Of a stretch of 64,000 nt of DNA, positions 23,514 through 38,610 are shown in pieces (position 1 is the first letter of the stretch; each line of letters opens with the position of its first letter). Where the stretch lies: positions 868,001 through 932,000 of the forward strand of contig JAHBBC010000014.1 of assembly GCA_019915015.1 (NCBI GenBank). Reading direction: 5' to 3'. A model generated the notes under the pieces. It had not been told where the DNA came from, ran no database searches, and was given only the letters and a program-made list of their open reading frames with translations. Source of the DNA: Auriscalpium vulgare. Its lineage: Eukaryota; Basidiomycota; Agaricomycetes; Russulales; Auriscalpiaceae. The position numbers and the translations under genes are program-made.

Positions 23514-26410
23514 ATGTCGAGCGGGCACAAGGTCAAGATAGCAGCACGCCTCCGGCCACCACTCCCGCAAGAGCTTAACGATGACGGCGTGCGCATCGTA
23601 CCCAATGAAGATGGGCTTTCTGCTATCTGCGTGACGAACCCTCGCGATCCTTCTCAAATTTTCAAGTTTCCGTGCGTAGCGATTCTTCCAATACCTTGCT
23701 GAGGCTAACGCTCAGAGTGCTGGTTAGGTTTTCGTCATGCTATGGAAGCGCATCAAAGCAAGAGGATATCTTCGAGCGGGATGTTCGGCCCCTAATTGAT
23801 GTTGTCTACAGTGGTGTAGTGAGTTACATGCCACCATGCTCATTGCAGCAAATCATGTTGCTGACATCGTGCTCCTCGTCTTAGACCGTGACAATATTCG
23901 CATATGGCGTAACGTCGTCAGGCAAAACACACACTATGCAGGGCACGAAAGCTGAACCCGGAGTGATACCCCGTGTCGTAGACGTGTGTCATTCCAGCAA
24001 TCCAGCATCTTATCAAGGGCTCACAGAATATGTAGGCATTATTCCAAGCCAAAGCCCAGAAGCCACAGTACGAGACCACGATATCAGCGTCATACATGGA
24101 GATCTACAAAGATGAGGTGTACGACCTTCTGGTAGCACGTGAAACTGTACGTCGTTGACTCGTTATCTGTTGCTCTTCCTCACCCTTCCTAACAATTATC
24201 ACTAGGCACCGAAGTTGCCTGTACGCGAGAACGGCGAGGGCATGGTTTTCGTCGCAAGCCTTTCTACAGAACCCGTTGCCAGCGCTGAGGACTTTCATTC
24301 TATCTTCACGTTGAGTTGCCATCTCATGAGCAATTGATCTGTCCGCTGAAAGTGCTCACTCGTGCGTGTACAGTACGGCCAACAAGCGACGTTCTGTTGG
24401 CTCGACACGTTTGAATAACGCTTCATCCCGATCTCATGCAGTTCTGACCATGGAACTTAAGATGGTCGACAGCCAAGAGAATAAGAGTACGTTTTCGTCG
24501 TGTTTGCCGATCTCATTTGACGAAGAATCCTGGCAGCTTTGACCGGGAAGATAAATCTCGTCGATCTCGCGGGGTCAGAGAACAATAAGGTGAAAAACAC
24601 ACCTACTATGTAATCTCGGGAGCTCTAACATCTTGCGGCTCACTCAGATGACCGGCAATGATCGAGATCGAATGGCAGAATCTTCCGCAATCAACAAGTC
24701 ACTGAGCGTGCTTGGACAAGTGGTGCACGCCCTCAATCGAGGCGATGTGAGTTTCAGAAGCCTTTCGTTCGCCGAAGTGGTGTTGATATCATTCTAGTCT
24801 CGAATACCTTATCGCAACTCCAAACTCACGCGGATTCTGCAAGACGCGCTGGGCGGTTCCTCTGTTGGTCTGCTCATCTGTAACCTAGCGCCTGGAGTCA
24901 AATTTAGACAAGATACCCTAAACACGCTGAAGTGAACTCTCTATCTGCGCTGGCGTTCATCAGTAACTCATGCTCTGGTGCAGTTTTGCCGTCCGCACCA
25001 AGGACGTCGAGAACAAGCCTGTCATCAACGAACGCGGTATGGCTTGTGGCTTCTCCAGCAAATAGAGTGTTTGTTGACCATGATTGCAGAAAACCGGCCC
25101 GCGCCCAAACAGCATTTTTCAGCTCTCGCACCTCCTGCTCCCAAGCTTGTCCCTCTACAGTCCGCGCCGCCCGTGGCAGGCTCTTCCCGCCCTTCCCTTG
25201 TAATCACCCGGCCAACTGCGGGCCCGTCACGTGTTCCTCGCATATCTGCTATGGGCACCGCGCCATACCCCAACGCCGAACGACGCAAAGAGAGCGGCAT
25301 TGGTATCGTCCAGCATCGAAATAGCCTCGATAAGGCTATCACTCAGCAAGACATCGATGAGCGAGTGAGTCGCGCCTTCCAGCCGAAATGTACGGCTTGC
25401 TGATGAGCATTACAGATCTCGAAGGCGGTGGAAGCGGAAGTCGCGAAGCGGCTGGAGGTCAGATTGGAGGAGTTGGAGCGGCAGCGGGTACAAGACGAGG
25501 AGGCGCGGCGCACTCGGGAGCAGACAGAGATCTCGCATGACCCTACACCTGAGAAGCAGCCTGACTTGCAGAGCCTGCCATCAGGTCTCCTGACGCCCTT
25601 GCTCAAGCGCCACCAAGACCTCGACAACGAGTTGAGGCGGAGACTGCAGGAGCTGGAGAGGAAATAGTGAGTCTTGTCTTTGGCATACTCATGTCATGGC
25701 TTGCTTAAGTGTTGCATCACAGTGAACGTGGGAAGGCAGAGGCCGAGTCGGCCATTGGCCTGTCTCCGGCCTCGCGGAAGAAAACAGGCCGCGCTTATGT
25801 TGCTCTGGCTCGATCTCACTCTGAGAAGTAAGCATCGTCGTCTTGTCTCCCCAGTGGTCACGTTTATGACCGAGCAACAAAGGGGCGATCTGCAAATTGC
25901 GCTCGACCTGTACCGCAAGGCAGAGTCCTACGTGCCGGATAACGTCAAGCTGAAAGAGAGGTGGATATTATTCATCATCCAGATATTTGTGTATAAACTT
26001 ACATACCGCACCTAATTCCCACTTGCCATCTTCGTACCAGGATCATCGAGATTGAGTGGTCAGTAGCACAAGGAAAGGAGTTCAAGCCATCGCCCAAGCG
26101 ACCGAAGCGCTCTAAGGGCAAGCGACGGAACGCCAAGGGCAAGACGGGGACGGCGAGCCGCGCATCGTCGAACGCGCCCGAGGAGCGCCGCGGGAATGAA
26201 ACTGACGATGACGAAACCGTGGAGAATATTTTGGAGCCAATCGCTGAAGCGGGCTTTGGTGTAGAGGTCACAAATAGCCCGAGGAAGCAGGCTGGAGCAG
26301 ACGTGGAGGCTGCAGCGAGCACGCCGAGGAAGCTGCGAAGTGGGAAGCGGCTCGCGAATGGCAGTGACGACGATGCGCCTTCTGCACCGGTGAAGCGCGG
26401 GAAGACTTGA
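23514..26410 (+). CDS. Kinesin motor protein, kinesin-10/KIF22-like
   Basis: Microtubule motor with an N-terminal motor domain. The start MSSGHKVKIAARLRPPL is the first motor beta strand. After introns come the P-loop GVTSSGKTHTMQGT, SYMEIYKDEVYDLL, switch I NNASSRSHAVL, switch II LVDLAGSE, and the relay region NKSLSVLGQVVHALNRGD and IPYRNSKLTRILQDALGG. Behind the motor are a Pro/Ser-rich linker, a coiled coil (EAEVAKRLEVRLEELERQR), a TPR-like helical repeat (GDLQIALDLYRKAESYVPDNVKLKER), and a basic tail (SPKRPKRSKGKRRNAKGK) that could bind DNA, ending at 26410. The combination suggests a chromokinesin of the kinesin-10 group acting in mitosis. The motor call is certain; the subfamily is likely. 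Confidence 0.9.
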
Positions 26411-27225
26411 TTTGGAGGGCTTTCTATGTTGTATGTATCCTATTATTCTTAATGACCAGTTTCAAAGGTTCAATGGCAAGACAGCGCTCATGTGCCATTT
26501 TCCCCGTAAGCAAATTTCTTTTGTCAGGTTTTTGTAGGGATCTAGGGCACCCCTGTCATCATGCTTCCATCTTCGGTCTCGCTGCGTGCTTTACAGGAGT
26601 CTTGCAGAAGGCGTTCATCGCTGCATGCCCACCGAACAAGCCGACGGGAAAGTGCGCGGCTTCTGTGACTTCTAAACTGCGTGTACACTTCGTGGCCAAG
26701 GTCACGCAAGAGTCAACCCTTCGATGTCGATCATGGGAACGCTCAGAACACGCCTGTCTTCAGTTCTCCGCAGTCAAGTCAGGATGCCGCGCCGCACTCG
26801 TTTGTGTGACTGGGACGGCCACGGCTCGCACTTCGACATTCAGTTGAAGGTGACACCACTGCTGGTTCTAGCTTGTCCCAATCGCCGCGATCTGACACTA
26901 GCTGTGATGGTTGCAGACCAGACCACCTGTGTTGCGAAACTCGTTCTGCGTATGCCATCCTAATTCTGACATAACTGTTGATCGAGGTATCCTTGTCTCT
27001 ACCTTGGTTGGGCGTGTGAACGCCCATCCTGTGATCGTGCTTCCAAAGTCGTCCTGCAGCTGTGCACCCCACATACCAGCCTGCCTACCAATCATAATTC
27101 CCGCGTTCTCATAGCATGGGAACATCATTCCCGCCTTACTGCAGAACAGCGTTGTGGCAGCGTGGGTTACTATAAGTATGCCCTCATCCCTGTGTCTGCG
27201 ACTTTCCCCCCGCCGCCTCGCTAAC
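26411..27225. other. Region between kinesin and cytochrome b561
   Basis: About 0.8 kb. Open frames on both strands have no recognisable domain. I looked for a DOMON domain that might belong to the b561 gene and could not find one. Confidence 0.4.
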
Positions 27226-28106
27226 ATGTCCAACCCAAACTTCTCCGTCCCGCTCAACTTCGTTGAAAAGAAAGCGCGTACACACGCGCTTCTTGTGTCC
27301 GTCGGATTCCTGATATTAGTGCCACTGGGAACGTTGACAGCAAGGTACGCGCGCACGTTCACAAACAGGTGTGTGGTTATCCGAGCTAGCCGTTCGTTGG
27401 CGCGCGGGGTTCTGGCTTACGGCCCTGCCGTTGCAGATGGTGGTTCGGGCACTGGATCATCAACTTCGTCATCTCTGGGCCGGTTATTTTTGCTGGATGG
27501 GCGTTGGGCCACCAAACGACCTCCGAGTCTTTTACAGGGGGGCATTACTCCGACCCGCACAAAGTACGCCGCCTCGAGCTCGAGTATGTCCAGGCCGCTG
27601 TCTGCAGCTGACCCCCCGCCTTGCTGCAGAAAATCGGGCTTGCACTGTTGATTCTGTACCTGTTTCAGCTCGCGCTGGGCGCTGTGATTCATTTCGTCCG
27701 TGTGCCCTTCTTGTTTGTGGGCCATCGGCCGCCGCAGAACTATGTCCACGCGGTTCTCGGACTTGCGATCCTCGCGCTCGCGGCCTATCAGGCGTGTCTT
27801 GCCATCATCCTGTTACGGCACCTTTATTGATTATATGATTTCCATATACCAGGTTCATTACGGACTCAACACCGAGTGGGCGAGAACAACCGGCAACGTG
27901 CACCCTGTGCCGGAGAGCGCAAAGCACGCGTGGGTAGCGTTGGTTGTGGTGGGTCTTATGATATTGCCCTACATCACGGGTAAAGACGGATAATGACACA
28001 GATATTCTGGGCTCTGTACGGGGCCGGGCTTGCGCTACTGCGACGCCAGTACAGGCAGGAGAGCGAGAGCAGACAGGTACGGAAAGAGAAGGAGGGTATA
28101 CTGTAA
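27226..28106 (+). CDS. Cytochrome b561-domain membrane protein
   Basis: Transmembrane haem-b electron carrier of the b561/ferric-reductase-like group found at the C-terminus of fungal DOMON-b561 proteins. It starts MSNPNFSVPLNFVEKKARTH. The helices include HALLVSVGFLILVPLGTLTA, GHWIINFVISGPVIFAGWALGH, DPHKKIGLALLILYLFQLAL and NYVHAVLGLAILALAAYQVHYG. The His residues in RTHALL, GHWII, DPHKK and NYVHA are the likely haem ligands. Four or so introns keep frame, including an intron just before IFWALYGAGLALLRRQYRQE near the end. It stops at 28104-28106 after a basic cytoplasmic tail. An upstream in-frame Met at 27178 is an alternative start. It appears to be the membrane half only. Confidence 0.85.
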
Positions 28107-28375
28107 AGGAGCGGTGGGTCGCGAAGGTCGAAGGTATCTACATAAGGCTACAAAAATCGGAGACAGGGACGGTACGCAAAGTGCTAGCTACAAAGTGCTT
28201 TGGAGTGAAACTTGATATGGATACAGAACCCGAACAGAAGAGTCTGTTCGTTCGGAGAGAGCAGTGAAAGCAACGGGGAGGACGATTAAATGGACGATAG
28301 AAGGATCTGATCGGGGGAGAGATTATTTGAGGGAGCCGTGTCCGACGACGCCGAGCTCGCGTGGACCGCGTGGGA

Positions 28376-29203
28376 CTAATAGGCAGGATATGGTGCGCTT
28401 TGAGGATAGGAATACTGGCCGCGTTGAGAGGACGACGGGCCTGGGCCTGAGCTTCCGTAAGCGGAAGGATGGCCGGGTGCCTGGTACTGCCGCGGGATGA
28501 CGTCGTTCGGGTTTCCTCGCCGCTGCGTGATAGAGTCGGGGAACGGCTCAGCCAAGAACACCACACCGTGCAGCAGCGCCATCGAGCTCGCCGTCGGATA
28601 GATCAGAATCCCACCGCCCGTCGACCGTTCCCCCGTGGGCCAAGGCGCGAGCGCAACCTGCCAACCGTCGTCAGTGGGCGGCCGGGCGACGCGAGCATCT
28701 TGTGGGAAGCGTACCAGCTGGTTTTCAAGCAGAAAGCGAGAGAACTCCGTGAAGTTAAAATAGTTGGCGTTGTTCGTCGCCGGGTTCGGGTGGCGGTCTG
28801 GCATGAAGGTGCACACGGGCAGCCGCGCCGACATCCTCCTCGCCCAGCGCGCGGCCTCTACGTGGGGCATTGGGGTGCAATATACATAGAACCTCGCCGG
28901 CCAGCCATCCATGTGGCTATGAGACATTGTCGGCACGTAGAAGGCGAATCATCGCAGTCGGACTCACCTGTTCCCAGTTGTTTCGGCAGCCGTCATGTAT
29001 ATGTCTGGCTGCGGCATGCCTTGGGAGATTGGGAAGGTCAACGACATGGTTCCCGACCAGGGCCGAGACCCATGGGTTCCAATCTGGTCCCTAGGTGGGG
29101 GAATGAGCTCCTCGAGAGGCGTGGGTAGTCGATATGCCATGATTCTTGGGCCAGGAAGAGGATAGCGTCGTCTCTCTTTAAGCGTTTTGGAAACAGCGTA
29201 CAT
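28376..29203 (-). CDS. Unrecognised basidiomycete protein with N-terminal membrane segment
   Basis: Two exons on the minus strand join cleanly: the donor GTGAGT follows AAETTGN and the acceptor CATAG precedes HMDGWPARFYVYC. The stop is at 28376-28378. The frame is open well upstream of the ATG at 29203, through FFIFLVSNLIWIM, a probable membrane helix. The true start may therefore lie in an unseen upstream exon. The body has a conserved-looking block (RFPQDARVARPPTDDGWQ and TASSMALLHGVVFLAEPFP) and a Pro/Ser/Tyr/Gln-rich tail ending YPAY. I do not recognise the family. It is convergent with cytochrome b561 (270 bp apart). The long frame on the other strand (28469-29128) is probably its shadow. 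Confidence 0.55.
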
Positions 29204-31962
29204 AATCCAGATGAGGTTCGAGACGAGGAAGATAAAGAATGTGCGGGGAGGAGGATAAATCGGTATGAGCGCTGCTCCAGACGTCGCTTCGCACCTTGGA
29301 GCTAAATTGCTAAGATTTGCAAGCGATCAAAGTCAAATCCTGGCCCAATTTTTATCCCGGGGATGCTTCAGCAACCTCCGCGGTTCCCAGGTACCGGTAC
29401 GCCCAGCACCTAGGCGGTCCTGGGCCTCGCAACGAGAAACCGCTGTAGAATTTTGCCAGAGGTTCTGAAAGGTATGGTCGGCCTGTGGGAGGCCCGAGTG
29501 GCAGATTGCCGGTACGCTTCCCCGGAAGTATCGTAGGGATGTTGACCAGTCCTCAGGCCCCAGGTGGCCGCTACCGCTTGGCCTAAAGACATCCTCCTGG
29601 CGAGCGATCATCGCTGACCCTATGAAAGAGCACCGGACTGCACCGGACAGTAGGGGCAAGCGGTCGCGAAGGGGGTCGACTTCGCAGCTCGGATGAACGT
29701 CGGCAAAGTGGCGACTTGGGGTCGGGGTGTGGCCCGGAGTTTGAGCTGCTTGTGCGATCTCGTCTCCACCTGAGATCCAAATTAAGGTGAACCAGGTTAG
29801 TTTGAATGGGTGGTCGTCCACATTGAGATGCGATCAAACAGCATGGGCGTACCGAAGGGGTGCGACTCAGCGATGACGCGACAACCGACGGTGCGGAGTC
29901 GGACTGACCCTTGAATCGGATCGCAGACTGCGAGCGGTGCGAACATGCAGGCGTTTCCATGCGCTGGGCTGGCAAGACAAGATCGAGCGAACGATGGGCT
30001 GTTTGAGAACGGCAGATCGTCATCGTGACAGGAATCGGGTTGCGATGCAGGGCCTTGCAGGGCTCGAGCAGAAGCACGGCGTAATGGGCAGTGTCTGAAC
30101 GGGGATTTGAGACGAGTGCCTGGCAGGCATGGTGGCGAACTCGAGGCCGCTGGAGGCCGCTGGGCGATTGTCGCGTGGGGAGTGCACATTCGCCGGGCGC
30201 CCCGTTCAATATTGGTGGCAGGGTCGAAGCGGCGTTACGAATTCAGAGTTGGATCGAGGGCACGTCGGCTCCTCCTTAAGCGGATGCTTATTTTGCGACT
30301 CAATATTGCCAAGGCGATGCTCCTTACACGTGGCAGCCACGCGAGACATCGACCAGAGCCGAGACCGCTCCTGCAGTTCCTGTCTGGCACCCTGCCATCG
30401 TGCACTTTGCGAGTACACTGTACTTGCAGACCGTGCATCAGCGCGACTGTGTCCCGCGATGGCCATGATTAAGTTTCGTCTTGCGACTCGGAGCGCAGCC
30501 CTCATACATTCAGTGCAAATATTAAGCCCAGTTAGAGCAGTCCACATCCTCCGACGGGACGTGTGAAGAACGTATCGTCCATAAATACGCGAATCACCCA
30601 CATAATTGTTTCATGTCATAGACGGACCGCCGCGTAGCTAGTGGAGTCGACGGTGATGTCGGTACATACGATGCGCTTCGAACACAAAGTAACACGCGGC
30701 CACTAGCGCATCTCGAATCAGGAACACGGTCCCTAGTGGCCACCGCCAGTATGTCTGCACGCTAGCATCGCGCCACAGATGAAAACCTCGCTGCAAGAAG
30801 TCCGCCGAGCAAGTTACCTTGACAATCCTTTGTTCTCGTTCCGTCAGGAATTTTGATCACCGAGCGGCGTGCTGCTTAAGATGGGCGAGGCACCGGGGCT
30901 CCGAAGTGCGTGAATCGGAAGGGGAGCAACGCCAGAACCCAGTCTCGCGGTCCGTAGCACTAAATGATCGCTCACGGCGTCTGCGCAGGTGCGTCCTGGT
31001 TACTGTCGAAGCCCCCTTGGGCCGCCTGGATCGCGACCTACCGCATTCGACATCGTGGAAGGGCAGAAGCATGGCCCGTGCCTATTAAGGCAGGTCCAGT
31101 CGTTGCGGAGCCGGAAGCACACTTGCACCTACGTGCTCCTCCGGATAGCGCAGGAGAGCATTGCGATTGTCCATGCATCTGTCTGGTCGACAAGTTATGA
31201 GCGTCAGGCCCGTCGGACATGCACGACGCTCGCGAACGGCGAACTAACCGCAAATTAATGGGTAGCGGAGCCGCAAATCCGAGATATCGAGGGACGCGAT
31301 GAGCACATACACATACAGACGCCGCAGATAGCGGGATGGGCGGCCGTGGAGCAGCAACCGCTGATGTATTCAGTATCTGGGAAAGAGCGCTGCGATCACG
31401 ACCAGAACACTCCGACTTGCTAAGGTTCGCGCTTGGAACGGGGTCTTCAAAATCGAATGGGTCAACGAGCACCAGAGAACACTATTGCATCAAGCAACAA
31501 TTCAGTAGCTGGAGAATGTAAGTCAGCCTGGACCAGTAAGACGACGATAGCACCCTGCGCCGACTATATCATGCCGACGGATGTTTGATAAAGCGAGACC
31601 CCAGCCTGGCCCAGACAGAATGCAGCGACAACGCTCCAGAGGCCGTACGACGGTACGAGAGTTCACTGTGTATCAGGGTGACAATTCGAGGGTCGCGGGG
31701 ATGGTCACAGTCGGTTGAAGATGTTCAGATCGCGTCGGGAGTCGGGTTCCATGCCGCTGGCGATTCCCACGACTTTGCACGTGGCCGACGCGTGGCGCCG
31801 AACTTCCGACAGTGACCTTCCACCGTGAGTTCGCGTTCGATTTCCTCGCTGCTTGCTGCTCGGTCATCGGACACTAGGTGGGCACGTCCGAAACTTGGCC
31901 GTCTGCCTTCTTTGACGTCTTATACTCGTAGCTAAGCCGAGAGTCCCAGAGCAGTCTCGGGC
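29204..31962. other. About 2.8 kb with no recognised gene
   Basis: Several 100-200 codon frames occur on the minus strand (29333-30209, 31038-31472). None has a domain or a good exon structure. A first exon of the neighbouring minus-strand gene could be hidden near 29300-29800. The right end holds the promoter of the asparaginyl-tRNA synthetase. Confidence 0.4.
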
Positions 31963-33551
31963 ATGCTGGGTCTCCGAGTACGGGGGGCACGTTCCCCGTT
32001 GTCTCGATGTATTTCCAACCTCAGGCTTGGTCCAACAATTCGCCAAGTCCTCGCCTCGCCGCCCACAGAAGAGGTCATTCAAGTGCACGGCTGGGTGCGC
32101 TCCGTGCGCCTGCAGAAGCGCGTCGCATTCGCGATGATTCACGACGGAACGTGCGCGCAGAGCCTGCAGGTCGTCTTCGCTGATCCACATCTCCCGCAGA
32201 GGTCAGGAACATCACCAATCACTTTGCTGCGCCGCGTAAGCCGACTGACGAAGCGCCAGACTAACGAATGGCACAAGCGTGCGCTTGACGGGCCGTCTGA
32301 CCACCAGTCCTGGGCCAGGACAGGCCATCGAGCTCCTCGCCGACTCTCTTGACGTTGTTGGCGAGTGCGACCCAGCGGTAAGTTTTCACTTTCCATGCGC
32401 GCGGAGCCGCCGTTTGAAGCACCTCTTCCTTCGGACGCCGTCATTTTAGCTATACCCCATCCAGAAACAGGCCCTCTCCGTCGAGTACCTTAGAGATCAC
32501 GCGCATCTTCGAGCGCGGACTGAGGCGCCAGGGGCGGTGCTGCGGCTGCGGGACCAGGCCACTCGTACCCTGCACGACTATTTTGCGGTAAGTTTACCGA
32601 CAAGCTTTTCCCCACTTGCGACAGCGCGCTGATCCCCGCCACCCGCAGGATCTCGATTTCACGTACGCGCATACCCCGATCATCACGTCAAACGATGCTG
32701 AGGGGGCTGGTGAAACTTTCCGGCTCGCACCCGTTGTGGCCGCGCATGCGCACGCGCCTACCGAGTTTTTCGGCAAGCCGTCGTTCCTCACCGTGTCCTC
32801 GCAGCTTCACCTCGAAGCGCTCGCACACGCCGTCTCCCGTGTATGGACGCTCTCGCCGTGCTTCCGCGCGGAGCGCTCACAGACCAGTCGGCACCTCGCC
32901 GAGTTCTGGATGCTCGAGGCGGAGTGGGCATTCACCGACAGTCTGGATAGCCTGACCAGCGTCGTCGAGGGCGCGGTCAAGCGCGTGCTGCGCGTGGACA
33001 GTGCCGACCGCCAGCTTCTGTGGAAGGGCCGCGACTCCGCGGTGCTCGACGCCGCTGCGGGCGGCGCGCCGTGGGCGCGCATGAGCTACCGTGAAGCCGT
33101 CGCCGCGCTGCAGGCGTCCGGCGCGGCGTTCGAGTTTGCGCCGAAGTGGGGCCGCTCACTAGCGAGCGAGCACGAGCGGTGGCTCGCGGAGGCGCACGTC
33201 GGCGGGCCCGTGTTCGTCACCGACTACCCCGCGGCGCTCAAGCCATTCTACATGCGCCGCAACGCGGACGAGGAAACGGTCGCGTGTTTCGATCTGCTCG
33301 TGCCTGGCGTAGGCGAGCTCGCCGGCGGGTCGCTGCGCGAGGAGCGGCCGGACCTGCTGGCGCTGGCGCTGGAGGAGCACGACTTGGATCCCGCGGCGTA
33401 CGGTTGGTATGCGGAGCTGCGGAAGTACGGCGGTGCGCCGCATGGGGGCTTTGGGATGGGCTTCGAGAGGCTTATCAGCTGGCTTGGGGGCATTGATAAT
33501 GTGCGGGAATGCATACCCATGCCGCGGTGGGCTGGCAGGATGTTGCTGTAA
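31963..33551 (+). CDS. Asparaginyl-tRNA synthetase, mitochondrial
   Basis: Class IIb aminoacyl-tRNA synthetase charging tRNA-Asn in the mitochondrion. It opens MLGLRVRGARSPLSRCISNL, an Arg-rich presequence. The OB-fold anticodon-binding domain follows (VIQVHGWVRSVRLQKRVAFA, DGTCAQSLQVVF). After three short introns the catalytic core has DFTYAHTPIITSNDAEGAGE and FFGKPSFLTVSSQLHLEAL. Motif 2 is CFRAERSQTSRHLAEFWMLE. Motif 3 is HGGFGMGFERLISWLGGID, ending ECIPMPRWAGRMLL. The whole catalytic half is one exon (about 32648-33551). Length of about 460 residues fits the fungal mitochondrial enzyme (yeast Slm5). It is convergent with the CCCH gene. Confidence 0.93.
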
Positions 33552-33967
33552 TGAATCAGAACTACTATGCTCTTATGCGGTTCCTACAGTCGCTCAAAAT
33601 CAAAATTACTACAGCAGATGTGAGAAACTTGATTGATACCACGGAACCAATGGAGGGAGAGCCATATTAGATATGTGTGACAATCACCACGTCAGCTATG
33701 TACTAGATACTGATACAGAAGATACAGCTACCGCCCAAGACACGACCACTACCTATATGTATTTGGTGATCGTACACACCCACCACGCTCAGTACAGTAG
33801 AAGATCCACCAGTCGTCCCACCGCAGGGACCAACAACACACACACAGAGTCAAGACATGGGTATGGCACAAACAACAGTGTCGAATAAATATGCCCATCG
33901 CGCTTGCGTCCGTACCTGTTTTTACTTTTTTGCTTTCAGTCCAAGATCTCCAAGTACGCGCCCACGC
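33552..33967. other. Convergent 3' gap
   Basis: 416 bp between two stop codons. It is AT-richer and shows no coding signal. Confidence 0.5.
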
Positions 33968-36108
33968 TCATCCGTCGAGTACAAACAAGTCGTCGTCGTC
34001 GCCCGTCACCACAGGTCCGCTGAGCGGGCTGAGCGGCGTGCCATGCGTCCACTGGCCCTTCCCGCTCGGCGTGCGCGACGCGGGGCCCTGCGACAGCGGC
34101 GGGCGCGTCGCGGCGCCGGAGTACGACATGCGCGGGACCATCGCGTCGAAGCCTGAGCTGTTGTGCCCGTGTGCGCCGGCAATGCCCGGCGGCCCTGGCG
34201 ACATGCCAATCCAGTCGCTAAACGACCCGCCGCCGGCACCCTGCAGGCTGCCCGGCTGGAAGCCAAACGCGCCAGACGTGGGCGACGGGATGACGGGCGG
34301 CGGCGGAAGCGCGTGGATGCGCGAGTAGCCCGCCGCGAGGCCCTGCGGGAGGCTCTGCCCGGGCGCGTGCGCCTGCAGCGCGCGCGCGGAGGGCGAGTTG
34401 CCGTTGCGAAGGTCGCCCTCGTCGCCGAACTGGTCTCTCCGCGCGCCGAACGACTCAGCGGTGCCGTCGTACTGCCGAGCGGACGGTGCGGGCGGCGGGT
34501 CGGTGAGACGTGCAAGAAGACTCGCCGCGTTGACAGAGGACGCGACGGGAGGCTGGGCTGGCGTGGGTGTGTAGGCTCCGGGCCGTGGGTTGCCAGTGCG
34601 CTGCGCTTTGGAAAGGTAGTGCGAATGGGTGCCGGGAAGGAATGCCGCAGATGCGTTCGACGGCGAGAGGAAAGAGGTGATGTGCTCGTCCACGAGTGAG
34701 CGCCCACCGAAAGCCGAGGTTGACTTGAACGAGCTCGGGGTACCGCTGCCTAACGCGCCCACGCCCGCGTGTTCCGCGCCGCCATTACGAGGAGAACCGA
34801 AGGCCGGTTGAGGATGCTCCGTATCCGCCCAAATGGACTTGATGTCGCCGAGGAGAGATGGGGCGGGAACTGAGCGAGAATAGCGGTGGTGGTGTGTTTC
34901 CGGGCTCGGACGTACGGTCCAGTCTTCCCGAGACGCAACGGGGTTGGCGGCATGGGTGCGCGAGTAGCGGCGCGATCGCTCTTCGGGGGTCAGCAGGTCG
35001 CTCAGCGAGCCCGGTACGAACTCCTCCAGATCCTCATCCTCCACAACCGTTTCCCCTGCAAGGCCGTCCTGCACATTCTCGCCACGCCATATGGTGCGCG
35101 TCGCACCGAGGGACGCCGCAATGCCCGACCGGCCCTTGCGGTTCTCAGCCTCGTCGTAAGAGAAGAAGACAGACTGGGGGCCCGGCGCGGAGAAGGGAGA
35201 GGTGGATAGCAGGCCTGGATTCGCCGCAGGTGACGTGCCTGGTGAGAACCCGTTGATGCGTGCGGGCTGCTCGTGCGAGGAAGAGATGGACCGCGTCGGT
35301 GAGCCAATTACCCCTGGGTCGGCGGCCACGGGCACCGAGGTACGTCGAGAAGCGGATGGCGTGCTGAACGGCAGCGGTGCAGGAGACGGCGAGGTCGGCT
35401 CCTCCGCCTTCGGTTGTGGCGGTTCGAGGGCAGGCTCGTCCGTTGACGACTGCTTGGTCTGCGCGGGTGCGCTGGGCAGTTTGTTCGTCTCATCCGGCAA
35501 ACCAAAATCGGTATCTTGAAGGGGAGGCGCGGGTGCAGAAGGTGATATGGTCGCCTTGAGCGATACGGGCATAGGCGCGCGTCCAGAGTTTGGCAAGATA
35601 CGCGTGGGCGCAGTCGATCCGGACAGCAAAGAATTGCTCCGAGGCGCACCATTGCCTTGAGCTGGACCCCCGTTTTGACTAGACTTTGCCGACGAACCCT
35701 TTGCAGGCTTCGCACCGCCCGCCGCAACCTGCGCAGCCTTCTTGTTCTTCCTGTCCATAGACATGCTCTGCCCGGGCAGGATGTGTGCGAGGGCGCACTT
35801 GTGCCCGAATTTGCAGTTTCCCTTGACGAACCACGCGCAGACGCCCTTCTGCTGGCCTGGCTCGGACGCGGTATGGGAGAACGGGCAAGAGGCGCCTGCG
35901 GTGCATGAGCCGACTTTGAAAAATTTGCATGGAACATGGGAGAGGTCCTTGGCTGGCGCGTGCGTAAGCGGGGTTATCGCAGACGAGTGGTATACTCACT
36001 CTTGCCACCAGACGGACCTTTGGACTTGGAAGACGGGCCCTTCTCCCGCTCGCGATCCTTCTCCGGGTCACGGCCCTCGTGTTCGATGTTCTTCTCCAGG
36101 ACAGGCAT
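33968..36108 (-). CDS. Double CCCH zinc-finger protein
   Basis: Probable RNA-binding regulator related to yeast Lee1-type proteins. ATG at 36106-36108. The first exon is charged and Lys/Ser-rich (KNIEHEGRDPEKDRERE). It splices via GTGAGT to an acceptor CGCCAG, giving KDLSHVPCKFFKVGSC. Two C-x7-C-x5-C-x3-H fingers follow: CKFFKVGSCTAGASCPFSH and CAWFVKGNCKFGHKCALAH. The remaining 600 or so residues are one exon of low-complexity Ser/Pro/Ala/Gly sequence with short conserved-looking segments (PGLLSTSPFSAPGPQSVFFS, VVEDEDLEEFVPGSLSDLLT), ending DDDDLFVLDG. It is divergent from the MAPK gene with 710 bp between starts. Confidence 0.88.
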
Positions 36109-38405
<2,297 letters not shown>

Positions 38406-38610
38406 ATAATAAACAGGGGGAAGACGTCTTGTGTATGTATGTTGTATGTGTACTGTGTCTATACCCCAAACTTTTGTACGGAGATGGGAGGGCAAGGCAA
38501 CAGTAATCTGGCTGAATTATCTCCACTTCAGTGGCCGGCTTTAATCTTATCTTATCTTTGCTCTTCTTCCAACTTTTGTGCGCAGACCCGCTCAGTCCAA
38601 ACGCCCTTTC

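Noticed and set aside
26411..27225. Possible DOMON domain upstream of cytochrome b561
   Set aside because: No DOMON signature found in any frame; the b561 protein is kept as a single-domain gene.
28469..29128. 219-codon plus-strand frame
   Set aside because: Antisense to the two-exon minus-strand gene; Arg-rich with no recognisable domain.
29583..30209. 208-codon minus-strand frame
   Set aside because: No homology recognised, Ser/Pro/Arg-rich, no intron support; considered only as a possible upstream exon region.
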